51,614 bases of DNA from JAWXUE01 sp044432925 (GTDB lineage: Bacteria; Bacillota_I; Bacilli_A; Acholeplasmatales; Anaeroplasmataceae), in the NCBI GenBank assembly GCA_044432925.1, contig JAWXUE010000004.1, forward strand, positions 1-51,614, in the 5' to 3' direction. The notes under the pieces were generated by a model, which did no database searches, had not been told where the DNA came from, and saw nothing but the letters and a program-made list of their open reading frames with translations. Shown one piece after another: positions 22,085 through 31,954 of this stretch (position 1 is the first letter of the stretch; every line of letters starts with the position of its first letter). The position numbers and the translations under genes were made by a program.

Positions 22085-22482
22085 TGAGCATATTCGATTG
22101 GAATAAACAATTATATATATCTAAGTATGAGCAAATGCAAAGTGAAAATGGATATGAATATGAAATATATTCGCAACCAAAAGAACATTATGTAAATTAT
22201 CAACCATTAAGTGCAACATTCAAAAGGCAAGAGTATGGAGATAGCGTAGGTACAATATATAGAGCATTTTTTGATACAGTGAAATATCTTAATGAGATTC
22301 ATGTAGGAGATTTAGCGTATTTGATAGATGGAGAAATAATAGACATTGAAACATTAGTAAATAGTGAATTAGATGAAGATTATGGAAGTAATGCAAATTA
22401 TAAAGTTAAATCAGTATTAGTTCAAAATTTAAAAATCAAAGTGGACTTTGAGAAAATCACAAAGGACAATAGAGATAATTAA
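22084..22482 (+). CDS. head-tail joining (stopper-like) protein, 132 aa
   Basis: This beta-rich protein includes PLSATFKRQEYGDSVGTIYR and GDLAYLIDGEIIDIETLVNS. It has a GTG start coupled to the connector stop. Position, size and fold type fit a head-closure (stopper) protein. The family assignment is from gene order. Confidence 0.7.
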   Translation: MSIFDWNKQLYISKYEQMQSENGYEYEIYSQPKEHYVNYQPLSATFKRQEYGDSVGTIYRAFFDTVKYLNEIHVGDLAYLIDGEIIDIETLVNSELDEDYGSNANYKVKSVLVQNLKIKVDFEKITKDNRDN

Positions 22483-23009
22483 TGAATATAGATGTTAAAG
22501 ATTTAATATCTAATTTGAATAAAATGCGAATTAATAGTTCTAGTATAAATCGTGAAGTAACAATAAGATGTTTAGAAAGTATTAAAACAAAAGCGAATAT
22601 AAACTTATTACAAGCAGAAGATGTAACATCCGAAGAAAAGCAAATAATTATGAATGGCTGGAAATTTATCACTGAGGGAAATGCAACAGTATTATATAAC
22701 GAAACAAGTGTTGAGAAACTAGGTGCTGATGAACCAGTATCAATAGCAGCATTTATAGAGTTTGGTATAGGTATTGTAGGTAAAGGGACTTATGATGGTG
22801 ATGAAGATGGCTATGAATATAATAAGAAACCAACAATTGCAAAATCTAAAGCAGCAGCTCAAGGAAAAGAAGATAGTTGGTGGTATGGTGGCTTTACTCA
22901 AGGTAATGCAGCTGAAGCGTTTTTGTACAAAGCGTATAGAGAGTTTGTAAATGAGGGTACATATAAAAGAATATATAATGAAGTAGTTAAAACAAAGAAT
23001 GGGTGGTAA
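22482..23009 (+). CDS. HK97 gp10-like neck/tail protein, 175 aa
   Basis: The third connector gene has the pattern of HK97 gp10-like proteins: N-terminal helices, then VSIAAFIEFGIGIVGKGTYD (the conserved xxxEFGTG-like turn), and a C-terminal RxF/NxVxK helix. It probably joins the neck to the tail tube. It overlaps the previous gene by one base. Confidence 0.78.
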   Translation: MNIDVKDLISNLNKMRINSSSINREVTIRCLESIKTKANINLLQAEDVTSEEKQIIMNGWKFITEGNATVLYNETSVEKLGADEPVSIAAFIEFGIGIVGKGTYDGDEDGYEYNKKPTIAKSKAAAQGKEDSWWYGGFTQGNAAEAFLYKAYREFVNEGTYKRIYNEVVKTKNGW

Positions 23010-23011
23010 TT

Positions 23012-23422
23012 ATGCAATCAGTAAGTAGTTTAAAAAATCAAATATATAACAAACTTGTAGAAGTATTAAATGAGTATGATCCTAAAATTAAAGTCTTGCA
23101 ATATCAAGGTAAAATTGATAAACAAGGAGTAGTTATAAAAGAGTTATTAAATACTCTAAATAGCAAAGATAGTACGAACACACAAAATTTAAGAAATGTA
23201 AGTTATGATATAAAGATATATACAACAAATTCAAAAACTATGCACTCAATAGAAAAAGCCGAAGAAATACAAGATTACATAATAAGTGTAATGGAGAATT
23301 ACTTTAGGTTAAAGGGTGGATTTCAAGGAATGATGGCAAATGCAAATACTGATAATGCAACAATTACAACGCTAAGATATAGTGGTACATGGTATGTTGA
23401 AAGAAACTGTGTATACAATTAG
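23012..23422 (+). CDS. tail completion/terminator protein, 136 aa
   Basis: The fourth connector gene precedes the tail tube gene. It starts MQSVSSLKNQIYNKLVEVLN, with a mixed alpha/beta core ending TLRYSGTWYVERNCVYN, as in tail terminator proteins. ATG 23012 is preferred over GTG 23003 because GGGTGG lies just before it. Confidence 0.75.
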   Translation: MQSVSSLKNQIYNKLVEVLNEYDPKIKVLQYQGKIDKQGVVIKELLNTLNSKDSTNTQNLRNVSYDIKIYTTNSKTMHSIEKAEEIQDYIISVMENYFRLKGGFQGMMANANTDNATITTLRYSGTWYVERNCVYN

Positions 23423-23442
23423 AAAATAAAGGAGAAATACTT

Positions 23443-24186
23443 ATGGCAATTCCATATGAAGTAGATGCAACGCAAGTAGGTAGAGCAGTCGCTGGTGAGG
23501 GTTCAGCCTTATACATACAAAATGAGAATGGTAAATATTCAGTATTAATTGGATTAGAAACAGTACCAACAGTTGCTGGTTCTTATGATTCAATTGATGT
23601 AAATATTACAAATACAAACGTTGTAGGAAAAATCGGTGGTAAATTAACACTAGATGACACAACATTTACATTCTTATTACATAGAGATAATGTAAGAAGA
23701 TTAATTGAAGTATCAGGAAAAGATAAAAACTTTATGGTAGTAACACCAGATATGATGGGACAAAAATTTAGTGGAACAATTAAATTCCAATTAAATGAAA
23801 TGACAGGGGATGCAAAAGCAGAGGGAGAAGTAACATTAACTCCAAGTGCAATGGATGAATTTCCTATCATGAATGCTTTACCATTATTAGAGAAAACATG
23901 TAAGTTTACAAAAAGACCAGCAGCAACAACAACAGTAGGAAGTGGAGATAATACAACAATGTCAATTGAGTTATTTCCAGAAAATGCAACAGTAAGTGTT
24001 GTAGCAGGTACTTCTGCTGATGAGGGAAATGCAAACGGTTTAACAATGACTGAAAGTGGTGGAGTATTAACAATTACAAGTGATGGAAGTGATAGTGCAT
24101 TAGCAAGTGCAACATTCTATATAACTGCAAGTGCAAGTGGATACGCTTCATGGACAACAACAGTGTTAGTACAAGTAACTGAATAA
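23443..24186 (+). CDS. major tail (tube) protein with C-terminal Ig-like domain, 247 aa
   Basis: Residues about 1-160 form a tube-type beta domain (GSALYIQNENGKYSVLIGLE, GKLTLDDTTFTFLLHRDNVR, GEVTLTPSAMDEFPIMNALP). Residues about 165-247 are a separate Thr/Ser/Ala-rich beta sandwich resembling a bacterial Ig-like domain, which would decorate the tail surface and may aid adhesion. Position before the chaperone and tape measure genes confirms the role. Confidence 0.87.
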   Translation: MAIPYEVDATQVGRAVAGEGSALYIQNENGKYSVLIGLETVPTVAGSYDSIDVNITNTNVVGKIGGKLTLDDTTFTFLLHRDNVRRLIEVSGKDKNFMVVTPDMMGQKFSGTIKFQLNEMTGDAKAEGEVTLTPSAMDEFPIMNALPLLEKTCKFTKRPAATTTVGSGDNTTMSIELFPENATVSVVAGTSADEGNANGLTMTESGGVLTITSDGSDSALASATFYITASASGYASWTTTVLVQVTE

Positions 24187-24215
24187 AAAAATAAAGAAAA
24201 AGGAAAAGTGAGAAA

Positions 24216-24677
24216 ATGGCAAAACCAAATATTGATTACAAAGGGAAGAATTACGAATTTGAGGGAAGTCTTAAATTAAGAAGAGAGTACAACAAAGAAG
24301 TACAAAGAATTAACGAATTAGATTTAACACAAATATCTCCAAAAGCATTAGCTCAAGCACAAGAAACAATGAAAGGTAAAACTGATTTAACTGAAGAACA
24401 AGCATTAGAATTGTTCAAAGAAAATGAAGAACTAATCAATTGTGCAATTGCTCAACAAAAAGAAGCGACAGTTAAAATTGAAAAATTAAATGTAGAAACT
24501 GCATACAAAATGTTAGGGCATACAAAATTATCAACAAAAGATTGGGCAACGATTATTGATGAGTTAGATGATAGTTATGAAGATGGAGCAAGTGCTTATT
24601 GTACTAGTGTGGTAAATTTCGTTTTTACACAAATGGTAGAGGAAAAGAAATTGAAACCTCTACCAACTTGGAAATAA
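24216..24677 (+). CDS. tail assembly chaperone (gpG-like), 153 aa
   Basis: This helical, Glu/Lys-rich protein (MAKPNIDYKGKNYEFEGSLK) ends PLPTWK. It lies between tube and tape measure genes, where the gpG/gpGT chaperone pair is found. The next frame overlaps in -1 and lacks its own RBS, as expected when part of the ribosomes shift frame. Confidence 0.8.
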   Translation: MAKPNIDYKGKNYEFEGSLKLRREYNKEVQRINELDLTQISPKALAQAQETMKGKTDLTEEQALELFKENEELINCAIAQQKEATVKIEKLNVETAYKMLGHTKLSTKDWATIIDELDDSYEDGASAYCTSVVNFVFTQMVEEKKLKPLPTWK

Positions 24678-25144
24678 ACCAAGCCTACCCACAAAAAAAG
24701 AATAATATGCTTGTACAATTAGTACAGGCATTTATTCAAATATTGGCACTTAATTTAGAAGAGATAGATGAAACGTATGAACAAATGTTAGAAGATGGGC
24801 TATCATATGGAATGACAATTAGAGAGTTTTGGGAAATGGACTTAAAAGGTTATATAACATATCAGAAAGCATATCTAAGAAAATTACATAGGGAATCACA
24901 TATACAAGGGTTATACTTCAATTTGGCTATCATTTCAAATGTATCTTCAATACTAGGGAAGAAAGGTAGTAAACCTACTCCATATCCTGATGAAGATTTA
25001 TATACAACTGAAAGTGTTAAACAAGAAAAACAAAGAGTGATAAATGCAACAACAAAAAGAGGTAGTGAGTGGATTGATAGAAAACATATCACTAAGGAAA
25101 ATATGGAAGAGGCATTTACACAAAGAATGAATAGTTACTATTAA
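24668..25144 (+). CDS. tail assembly chaperone extension (gpT-like), 158 aa or shorter
   Basis: The frame is -1 relative to the upstream chaperone and is open from 24608. It has no RBS before TTG 24668 or ATG 24707, so it is probably made as a frameshift fusion. I see no canonical XXXYYYZ slippery heptamer in the 24608-24674 overlap; GGAAAAG at 24641-24647 is the nearest. Internal initiation coupled to the upstream stop is the alternative. The sequence (REFWEMDLKGYITYQKAYLR) is helical and soluble. Confidence 0.7.
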   Translation: MEINQAYPQKKNNMLVQLVQAFIQILALNLEEIDETYEQMLEDGLSYGMTIREFWEMDLKGYITYQKAYLRKLHRESHIQGLYFNLAIISNVSSILGKKGSKPTPYPDEDLYTTESVKQEKQRVINATTKRGSEWIDRKHITKENMEEAFTQRMNSYY

Positions 25145-25180
25145 TAAAAAAACACCTTTGAAGAAAGGAGGACTCAAATA

Positions 25181-27628
25181 GTGGCAGATTATGATGTAGG
25201 TAATATACGGATAAAAAGTGAAGTTGATAGTAGTGGTGCAGTTAGTGGTATTAATAATATTGTCAAACAACTAAAAGCAGTTAGTAAATTTGAAAGTGGT
25301 GCAACTAAGGCTGCAACATCAGTAGACAAGATAAGCACTAAAAGCGAAACAGCATCAATAAACATTTCTAAAATGTTTGACATAAGTAGAATATTTGTAT
25401 TTTATAGTTATGCAAGGCGAATTTTCAATACGTTTTCAAATATGATAGAGTTAGCAGCTTCATATGAAGAAACAATGAATAAATTTCAAGTTTCATTTGG
25501 AGATTTAGCAGAAGTCAATATTGCATCAATAAATGATTTAGCAAATGCGTTTGGTTTCTCAACTGCAACATTACTAGATTATACGGCAACATTTAATAAT
25601 ATGCTTAGTGCATTAGGGACATTAGATGCTGAAATGTCGGCAAGTATTTCACAAACACTTACAAGAATGGCGATAGATTACTCTTCATTATTCAATGTAA
25701 GTTTAAATAGTGCTATGACAGCATTTCAATCGGTATTGGCTGGTTCAATAAGACCTATTAGGGAAACTTCAGGGTTTGATGTTTCGGAAACTTCAATATA
25801 TGATGTTTATTTAGGACTTGGTGGTACTAAGACAATGCGTGGGTTAGACCAAGTAGAAAAGCGATTATTAAGAATCATAGCATTACAGCAACAAATGATG
25901 GCAACAGGAGCAGAGGGGGACTTTGCGAGAACAATTGATAGTGTTGCCAATACAATAAAAATCATAGAAGAGCAACTAAAAGAACTTGGAACATGGATGG
26001 GAAAAGTATTTTTAGTAGAAATAAAATCGGTACTACATTATTTTGCAGCAATTTTAACCACAGCAACAAATGTGGTAAAAGCATTTGCTAATTTAAGGGA
26101 AACTTCTGATGATATAGATTATGATACTGAATTTGCTGGATTTGAAAGTATGAATGATGATGCAGACAATTTATTAGATACATTAACAGAAATAGAAACA
26201 ACAATGTTAGGGTTTGATAAATTAAATGTATTAGGAGATACTGATACAAGTGGAGCATATTCAACTGATATAGATGATGTAATATTAGATGGTTTATCAA
26301 ATTACGAAATATATTTAGATACTATTGAAAGTACAGTTAAAAATATATCTGATTCAATGATGACATGGTTAGGTTATACTGAAGAAATAAGAGAGGTAAC
26401 AACTGAAACTGGGGAAGTGTATGAAGAAACGGTATGGGTATTAGCTGATGGAGTATCAAACATTTCAAAAATAGTAGATGCAATAAAAGCAGTAGCAGTA
26501 ATTTTAACTGGAATGAAAATATTAACTATATTAAAAAGTGTAGTTGGAGTTATAGCAACAATTGCTGGATCAATAGGAGCATTAATAAATCCAATAACAA
26601 TAGTAGTAGTAGCAATAGCAAGTTTAGTAGCATACTTAGTTCATTTATATCAAACAAATGAAGAAGTAGCAGCAAGTTTAAATGCAATATTTTCAACAAT
26701 AACATCAGCATTAGAAACAATGTTTGAGGCAATTAAACCAAGTATTGAATCAATAATGGAATCAATGCCAGTTATTATAGAAGCATTAACTAAAATAGTA
26801 GATGCGATAATTCCAGTGTTATTAGTATTAATGCAATTTGCAGCAGATATTTTTGCTGAAATAGCAGTTCAATATTTACCATTAATAGCAGAAGTAATTG
26901 CAAAGGTAGTTGAGTTAGTAGCAACAATATTAGTTGCATTAGAACCGTTAATAGCAGCAGTGTTGCCATTAATATTAAAACTAATAGAATTAATATTGCC
27001 AGTAATAACATTGATAGTAGAAAAGTATTTATGGTTAATGATAGACTATTTAGAAAAAGTGCTATTTGTAATTGAATTTATTTGCCAATTGTTTGAGGGA
27101 GATTTAACTAAATCAATAACACATGTAAATTCAATGTTTGAAAATTTAGGAAATTCTATTAAGAGTATTTTTACGGGGGTATGGAATTATATAAGTGATG
27201 GTTTAACATCAGTTATGAATTTCTTTATTAGTGGTATTAACAATATAATTACTTTGATGAATAAAATGAGTATAGATATACCAGAGTGGCTAGGTGGAGG
27301 AACATTTGGCTTTAACATAGCCGAGATACCACAATTAGCAAGTGGTGGAGTATTAAAAGAAAATGCGATTGTAAATGTAGCCGAATATGGAGGAGCAAGT
27401 ACAAATCCTGAAATAGTAGCTCCACAAAGTATATTAAAAGAAACATTTATGGAAAGTATGATGCCTATGGTAAATGCTTTATTATCAAGCAACAATGGAA
27501 TTAAACAAGCAATAGAAGAAAGTGGAAATAGAAGTATTTACATGGATAGTAGAAAAGTAGGGGAAGAGTTGTATGATCCACTACAACAAATAGCAAAAGT
27601 AAAAGGATATTCAACAACTACAAAATAG
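25181..27628 (+). CDS. tape measure protein, 815 aa
   Basis: This is the longest gene in the window; its length sets the tail length. The N-terminal half has heptad-rich helices and a conserved core (MRGLDQVEKRLLRIIALQQQ, FARTIDSVANTIKIIEEQL). A long series of hydrophobic helices runs from about 420 to 640, as is usual for tape measures that insert in the host membrane. The C-terminal part ends with a Gly-rich GGVLKENAIVNVAEYGGAST motif. No lysozyme or peptidase domain was seen. The GTG start follows GAAAGGAGGAC. Confidence 0.93.
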   Translation: MADYDVGNIRIKSEVDSSGAVSGINNIVKQLKAVSKFESGATKAATSVDKISTKSETASINISKMFDISRIFVFYSYARRIFNTFSNMIELAASYEETMNKFQVSFGDLAEVNIASINDLANAFGFSTATLLDYTATFNNMLSALGTLDAEMSASISQTLTRMAIDYSSLFNVSLNSAMTAFQSVLAGSIRPIRETSGFDVSETSIYDVYLGLGGTKTMRGLDQVEKRLLRIIALQQQMMATGAEGDFARTIDSVANTIKIIEEQLKELGTWMGKVFLVEIKSVLHYFAAILTTATNVVKAFANLRETSDDIDYDTEFAGFESMNDDADNLLDTLTEIETTMLGFDKLNVLGDTDTSGAYSTDIDDVILDGLSNYEIYLDTIESTVKNISDSMMTWLGYTEEIREVTTETGEVYEETVWVLADGVSNISKIVDAIKAVAVILTGMKILTILKSVVGVIATIAGSIGALINPITIVVVAIASLVAYLVHLYQTNEEVAASLNAIFSTITSALETMFEAIKPSIESIMESMPVIIEALTKIVDAIIPVLLVLMQFAADIFAEIAVQYLPLIAEVIAKVVELVATILVALEPLIAAVLPLILKLIELILPVITLIVEKYLWLMIDYLEKVLFVIEFICQLFEGDLTKSITHVNSMFENLGNSIKSIFTGVWNYISDGLTSVMNFFISGINNIITLMNKMSIDIPEWLGGGTFGFNIAEIPQLASGGVLKENAIVNVAEYGGASTNPEIVAPQSILKETFMESMMPMVNALLSSNNGIKQAIEESGNRSIYMDSRKVGEELYDPLQQIAKVKGYSTTTK

Positions 27629-27640
27629 GAGGTGGCAAGA

Positions 27641-28369
27641 GTGAAATATCAAGTAGATGATTTAAAAATAACTTATGATAGAATAGTATCAACTGAAATA
27701 GTAACATTAGATGATGATAACTATGAAGAATTAGGTTTTCTAAGAAATGAAGTAACATTAGATGATGATAACTATGAAGAATTAGGATATTTGAAAGATG
27801 ATGATTACTATTATTACTTAGATGAAGATGATAACGAGATTATAGTAACAACAGCAGTATATTATTATTTAATAAATAGTGATACTGAAGAAGAAGAAAT
27901 CATAATACAAACTGAAAAGAATGAATATGAATCTTACGAACATAAATTGCCACCACCTAGTAGTTTTAATTTGCAAATAGCAGATGTAGATGCGACAGGT
28001 AGTGGGAGAAATTCATCAACAGGACAAATGGTAAGAGAAAGAATAGGGCAATATGTTAATATAGATATAAAATGGGATTTAATACCCCATTCACAAACTA
28101 GAATTAATCTAGTTAGATTGTTGAAACATTTGCCTGAATATTTCAATTTACGATTTAGAGAGAACTCAGGAAGTTACGGAGAGTATGAATTTTATAGAGC
28201 TGATATAAGCGATACATTATATATGTTTATAGAGGATAATGAAATTTGGCAAGGGTTATCGACATCATTTGTACAAAGTACATTAATAGATATAGATGAT
28301 AGTATAGAGCCAACATTTGTAGATGAGAATTTAGAAGATATAATAATAGAGGAAGAGGTTGAAGTATGA
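27641..28369 (+). CDS. distal tail-type protein with acidic repeat insert, 242 aa
   Basis: GTG 27641 is correct for AGGAGG at 27627-27632 (8-bp spacing). Residues about 25-55 contain two copies of VTLDDDNYEELG, and an Asp/Glu/Tyr-rich stretch follows. The remainder (HKLPPPSSFNLQIADVDATG ... GYFNLRF-like core) resembles DUF6711-type phage tail proteins found after the tape measure. It probably links the tube to the baseplate. The stop overlaps the next start (ATGA). Confidence 0.7.
   Translation: MKYQVDDLKITYDRIVSTEIVTLDDDNYEELGFLRNEVTLDDDNYEELGYLKDDDYYYYLDEDDNEIIVTTAVYYYLINSDTEEEEIIIQTEKNEYESYEHKLPPPSSFNLQIADVDATGSGRNSSTGQMVRERIGQYVNIDIKWDLIPHSQTRINLVRLLKHLPEYFNLRFRENSGSYGEYEFYRADISDTLYMFIEDNEIWQGLSTSFVQSTLIDIDDSIEPTFVDENLEDIIIEEEVEV
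27705..27800 (+). repeat. internal tandem repeat in the distal tail gene
   Basis: Two copies of a roughly 36-bp coding unit for VTLDDDNYEELG lie about 51 bp apart and are identical over most of their length, giving a recent in-frame duplication. Confidence 0.75.
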
Positions 28370-30177
28370 TAAAAGTAAATGAACAATTTAGAAAAGCCAT
28401 ACAAAATTCAACAAGACAAAGTTATTTTTCTTTAAGATATGGACTATACTTACCCCAAGCAAAAGCGAAAATAGAAAGCATTAATACTGAATTAGGTAAT
28501 AATGCTTTACCTTTTTTCAATCCCGAAGATATATACAATGATGTAAATTACATAAATAATAAATATGTAACTTTTGAACCAGGAGCATTTAACTTTAATG
28601 ATACATTTGTAATGATAGATAGTGTTAAAGAAATAAATGAAAATCAAGAAGTTGGGTATTGGAGTAGTGATATATCTAATACAAATGGTACGTTTTCGAC
28701 ACCCCAATTTATTGAGTATGAGTTTAATAGTTTACTAGACTTTACAGAATTGTCATTATATACAAGTGAAGTAATGCAAGAGTTAAACATTGAGTATAAA
28801 TTTAATGATAGTGTGTTATTCACTTATAATGTAAGAGATAATGTATCATTAAAAATAGAAACAAAGACAGGTATAGAAAGTCAAAGTTCATCAATAAAAT
28901 TCAACAAGTTAAAAATAAATTTTATAAAAACAAAAACAGCTCAAAGATATGTAAAGTTTTTAGAAATTCAATTTGGTGTATATCAAACAGTTGGAAAGAA
29001 AGAAATTGATAGTATTGATATAGTTGATGAAATGTCAATTGACAGTAGTCAATTAAGTGCAAATACAATGAATGTAACATTAACATCTAGTAATGGAGAT
29101 TATGATGTTCTAAATCCATATAATAAGCTTAACTTTTTAAAGACTAGGCAACAAATAGATGTTTATTATAATTTAAGAGTTGATGGAGTTTATCAGTCGG
29201 TGCAATTAGGTAGTTATTTATTAAAATCAATAACAACAACTGATTCTACAAAAGTAACTCTTGAGTGTTATGATGATATTTACTTTATGAATCAACTTTA
29301 TTATAAGAGTAAATTTTATAACAATGAACCTATTAAAAATATATTCCAGGATATATTTAATAGTATTAATTACAATAATGAACAATACACACTAGATGAT
29401 GATTTAAACGATATAGTATTAACTGGCTATATACCAATTGTTGAAACAAGAGAGGCACTAAGAATAGTAGCTGAGGCTGGAGCAGTTGTAATAAGTAAAA
29501 ATCGTACTGGAGAAATTTACATTTATAAAACGTTAAATGATCCTTTAAGCAAGATTTTCAAACAAGAACAATATCAAAACTCTAAGCCAACAAGAAATTT
29601 ATATGATGATGCAGTAGACATAAACTCTTATTCGTATAGTAATATAGGGGAAGAAGTAGAGTTATATAAACAAACATTAGGTGTTGGGGAGCATGTAATA
29701 CAATTTAGTGATTACCCATTAGTCTATGAAAAGTATAACACTGAAATGAATTTACTTAAAAAAGAAGAAAATGCAAATTATGAAGTAATAGAAATTAGTG
29801 CAGTTGCATGTAAAGTCAATGTATTTGAAGAAACTGAAGTTTACTTAACTGGTACAATTTATAGTGAAGAGATTTCAATAACTCAAGTAATAAGTGATTC
29901 AACAACAGAAGATGCGATTAACTATTCAATAGTTAATGTTGATAATACTCTTATTACATCATCGAATGCAACAACTGTTGGGAAATGGAAAGTAAATAGA
30001 AATTCAATAAAGTATAATTTTCAAACACATCTAATTCCTTATGTAGAGTTGGGGGATACATGTCAATTTGAAAGTGGTTATAGAACAACAAGTGGTACAA
30101 AGAACATTAGAAGAAATTTTGTACCGACAAGAACAACAATAAGTAGTTCATTTTGGCAAACTATTGAGGGAGAGTAG
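28366..30177 (+). CDS. baseplate/tail-tip protein, 603 aa
   Basis: This large beta-rich protein follows the distal tail gene. An N-terminal beta domain (about 60-200) is followed by a gp27-like hub region (SIDSSQLSANTMNVTLTSSN, DVLNPYNKLNFLKTRQQIDV, and YLLKSITTTDSTKVTLECYD) similar to tail-associated hub proteins of siphoviruses. No peptidase motif was seen. It probably forms the central hub or the tail-tip adaptor. Confidence 0.8.
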   Translation: MIKVNEQFRKAIQNSTRQSYFSLRYGLYLPQAKAKIESINTELGNNALPFFNPEDIYNDVNYINNKYVTFEPGAFNFNDTFVMIDSVKEINENQEVGYWSSDISNTNGTFSTPQFIEYEFNSLLDFTELSLYTSEVMQELNIEYKFNDSVLFTYNVRDNVSLKIETKTGIESQSSSIKFNKLKINFIKTKTAQRYVKFLEIQFGVYQTVGKKEIDSIDIVDEMSIDSSQLSANTMNVTLTSSNGDYDVLNPYNKLNFLKTRQQIDVYYNLRVDGVYQSVQLGSYLLKSITTTDSTKVTLECYDDIYFMNQLYYKSKFYNNEPIKNIFQDIFNSINYNNEQYTLDDDLNDIVLTGYIPIVETREALRIVAEAGAVVISKNRTGEIYIYKTLNDPLSKIFKQEQYQNSKPTRNLYDDAVDINSYSYSNIGEEVELYKQTLGVGEHVIQFSDYPLVYEKYNTEMNLLKKEENANYEVIEISAVACKVNVFEETEVYLTGTIYSEEISITQVISDSTTEDAINYSIVNVDNTLITSSNATTVGKWKVNRNSIKYNFQTHLIPYVELGDTCQFESGYRTTSGTKNIRRNFVPTRTTISSSFWQTIEGE

Positions 30178-30184
30178 AGATTAT

Positions 30185-30598
30185 ATGGCAAACTTTATAA
30201 TAGAATGGAAAAAAAAGGATAATATCTCGTTAGATGTTGAATTAAATCGCATAGAGTATTATAATAAATTTGTTGATAATTGTTTAAAAAACTATTTCAA
30301 TAATGATTATGATGAATTAACACATAAATTAGATTGGCAAGTTAATGATAGGATGTTTTCATTACAAGAATATAATCGTATAAAATCTAACATAAACGTT
30401 TTAAATGAAAGGCTGCTAAATTTAGCGTTATTGGACATTGAAAAAACAAGTGGACAAACATTAGGGCTTAGCAATATAAACGAGTTAGAAGCGTATTTAT
30501 CGGCTAATTTGCAAGGGTTGGGCAATATTCAATTTAGAAATGTTGTTACTAGCCTTACATTTTGTGGAGATTCATTGAAATTAAACTTAAAATCTTAA
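30185..30598 (+). CDS. putative minor baseplate protein, 137 aa
   Basis: ATG 30185 is chosen because GAGGGAGAG lies just upstream. The protein is helical, Asn/Leu-rich (LDWQVNDRMFSLQEYNRIKS), and lies between hub and fibre genes. No specific family was recognised. Confidence 0.65.
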   Translation: MANFIIEWKKKDNISLDVELNRIEYYNKFVDNCLKNYFNNDYDELTHKLDWQVNDRMFSLQEYNRIKSNINVLNERLLNLALLDIEKTSGQTLGLSNINELEAYLSANLQGLGNIQFRNVVTSLTFCGDSLKLNLKS

Positions 30599-30619
30599 AA
30601 AAGAAAAGGAGAATTAAAA

Positions 30620-31939
30620 ATGGCAATAAATTTAATAAAAGATGAAGTCAGTACAAATAGTGCTGACTACAATGTAACAAAGAGTGATGGTTCAAAAGAA
30701 AAAGTAACTCTTGAAAGAGCAGCTACTATAACAAGTGCTGGTACAATTTTAAATGCAGCAACTTTAAATCCTATTTTCACGCAAATTAATACTAACACTA
30801 CAACTGCAACACAAAATAAAAGTGATATTGAAATTTTTAGAAATGCAAACTTTCAAACTGCAAGTGAAGTTCAAGCGTTAGTAGATGTAGGTGATGTAGC
30901 TACTTTAGCAAGTGCAAAGGCTTATGCCGATAGTGTTGCAGGTGGAGGAAGTGTTGATTTAAGTGAGTATGACAAATCAACAGTTGTGGATAGTAAAGAT
31001 GCAATAGTATTACAAGAAGCAAAAGATTATACTTATGATAAAGCAACAATAGATAGCAAAGTAGCAGCAGGGGGTACATTTGACCCAACTGCTTATGATA
31101 ATAGCAATGTAGTAGATTCAAAAGATACAGCAACTTTAGAACTTGCTAAAACTTATACTGATGAAGAAATTGCTAAGATAGATATACCAAGTATTGAGGG
31201 TTTAGCACAACTTGAAGAAGATTTAGGAATTGAAAGAGATGAAGATACTGGAGATATTACAAAAAATCCACTTAAAGAAGCATTAGTAGAAATTGAAGAA
31301 GAATTTGATAATAGTGATGCAAGTGAGTTATTACTAGGTATTGAATTTAAAGAAGAAGCAGGTGGAGTTGTTGCAAGTGTAATCACGGTGGGAGAAAACA
31401 TTGGTGTTATTGGAGAGATTCAAAATGAATTAAGCGAAAATGCCGAGAAGTTACAAGATGTTGAAACTAAAGTATTATCACTTGAAACAAATGCAATTCA
31501 AAAAATAATTGCTGATAAAACATATTATATTAATGATGTAGTATTAGTAAATGGTATTCAATATAAATGTTTAGTAGAGCATACTTATAATAGTACTGAT
31601 GGTTTTGTAACTACAAATTGGGAACAAATAACATTTACTAAAGCCGAAATATTAGCCCTAAACCCAAGCAACATTCAATATGTTGATGTGTTACCAACAT
31701 TAACTGAAAAGAGTGATGTTATCTATGGTTTAACAGATATTGTAAGTGGAATGACAACATTTTATAATTACGATGGTACTGAATGGAAAATTGTAGGAAA
31801 TACAAACATTGATTTAACTGATTATGTTTTAAAATCTACTTTAGAAACTGACTATATTAAGAAAATTGACATTGAAGCATTTTATGTGCCAAAAAGTGCA
31901 TTAGGTGGAATTGTTAGTTTTGAAGTTATAGAAGAATAA
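30620..31939 (+). CDS. tail fibre protein, 439 aa
   Basis: The N-terminus (DYNVTKSDGSKEKVTLERAA) is the anchoring domain found in many Bacillota phage fibres. The shaft has repeated YDxSxVVDSKDxxxLxxAKxYT units (about 110-190), helical linkers, then a small carbohydrate-binding-like domain near KTYYINDVVLVNGIQYKCLV. It is probably a trimeric host-binding or connecting fibre at the baseplate. Confidence 0.82.
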   Translation: MAINLIKDEVSTNSADYNVTKSDGSKEKVTLERAATITSAGTILNAATLNPIFTQINTNTTTATQNKSDIEIFRNANFQTASEVQALVDVGDVATLASAKAYADSVAGGGSVDLSEYDKSTVVDSKDAIVLQEAKDYTYDKATIDSKVAAGGTFDPTAYDNSNVVDSKDTATLELAKTYTDEEIAKIDIPSIEGLAQLEEDLGIERDEDTGDITKNPLKEALVEIEEEFDNSDASELLLGIEFKEEAGGVVASVITVGENIGVIGEIQNELSENAEKLQDVETKVLSLETNAIQKIIADKTYYINDVVLVNGIQYKCLVEHTYNSTDGFVTTNWEQITFTKAEILALNPSNIQYVDVLPTLTEKSDVIYGLTDIVSGMTTFYNYDGTEWKIVGNTNIDLTDYVLKSTLETDYIKKIDIEAFYVPKSALGGIVSFEVIEE

Positions 31940-31954
31940 GGGGGGGGAATTAAA

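Noticed and set aside
26550..27011. Minus-strand Leu-rich frames opposite the tape measure and other late genes
   Set aside because: They are shadows of biased codon use in strongly supported plus-strand genes and have no RBS.
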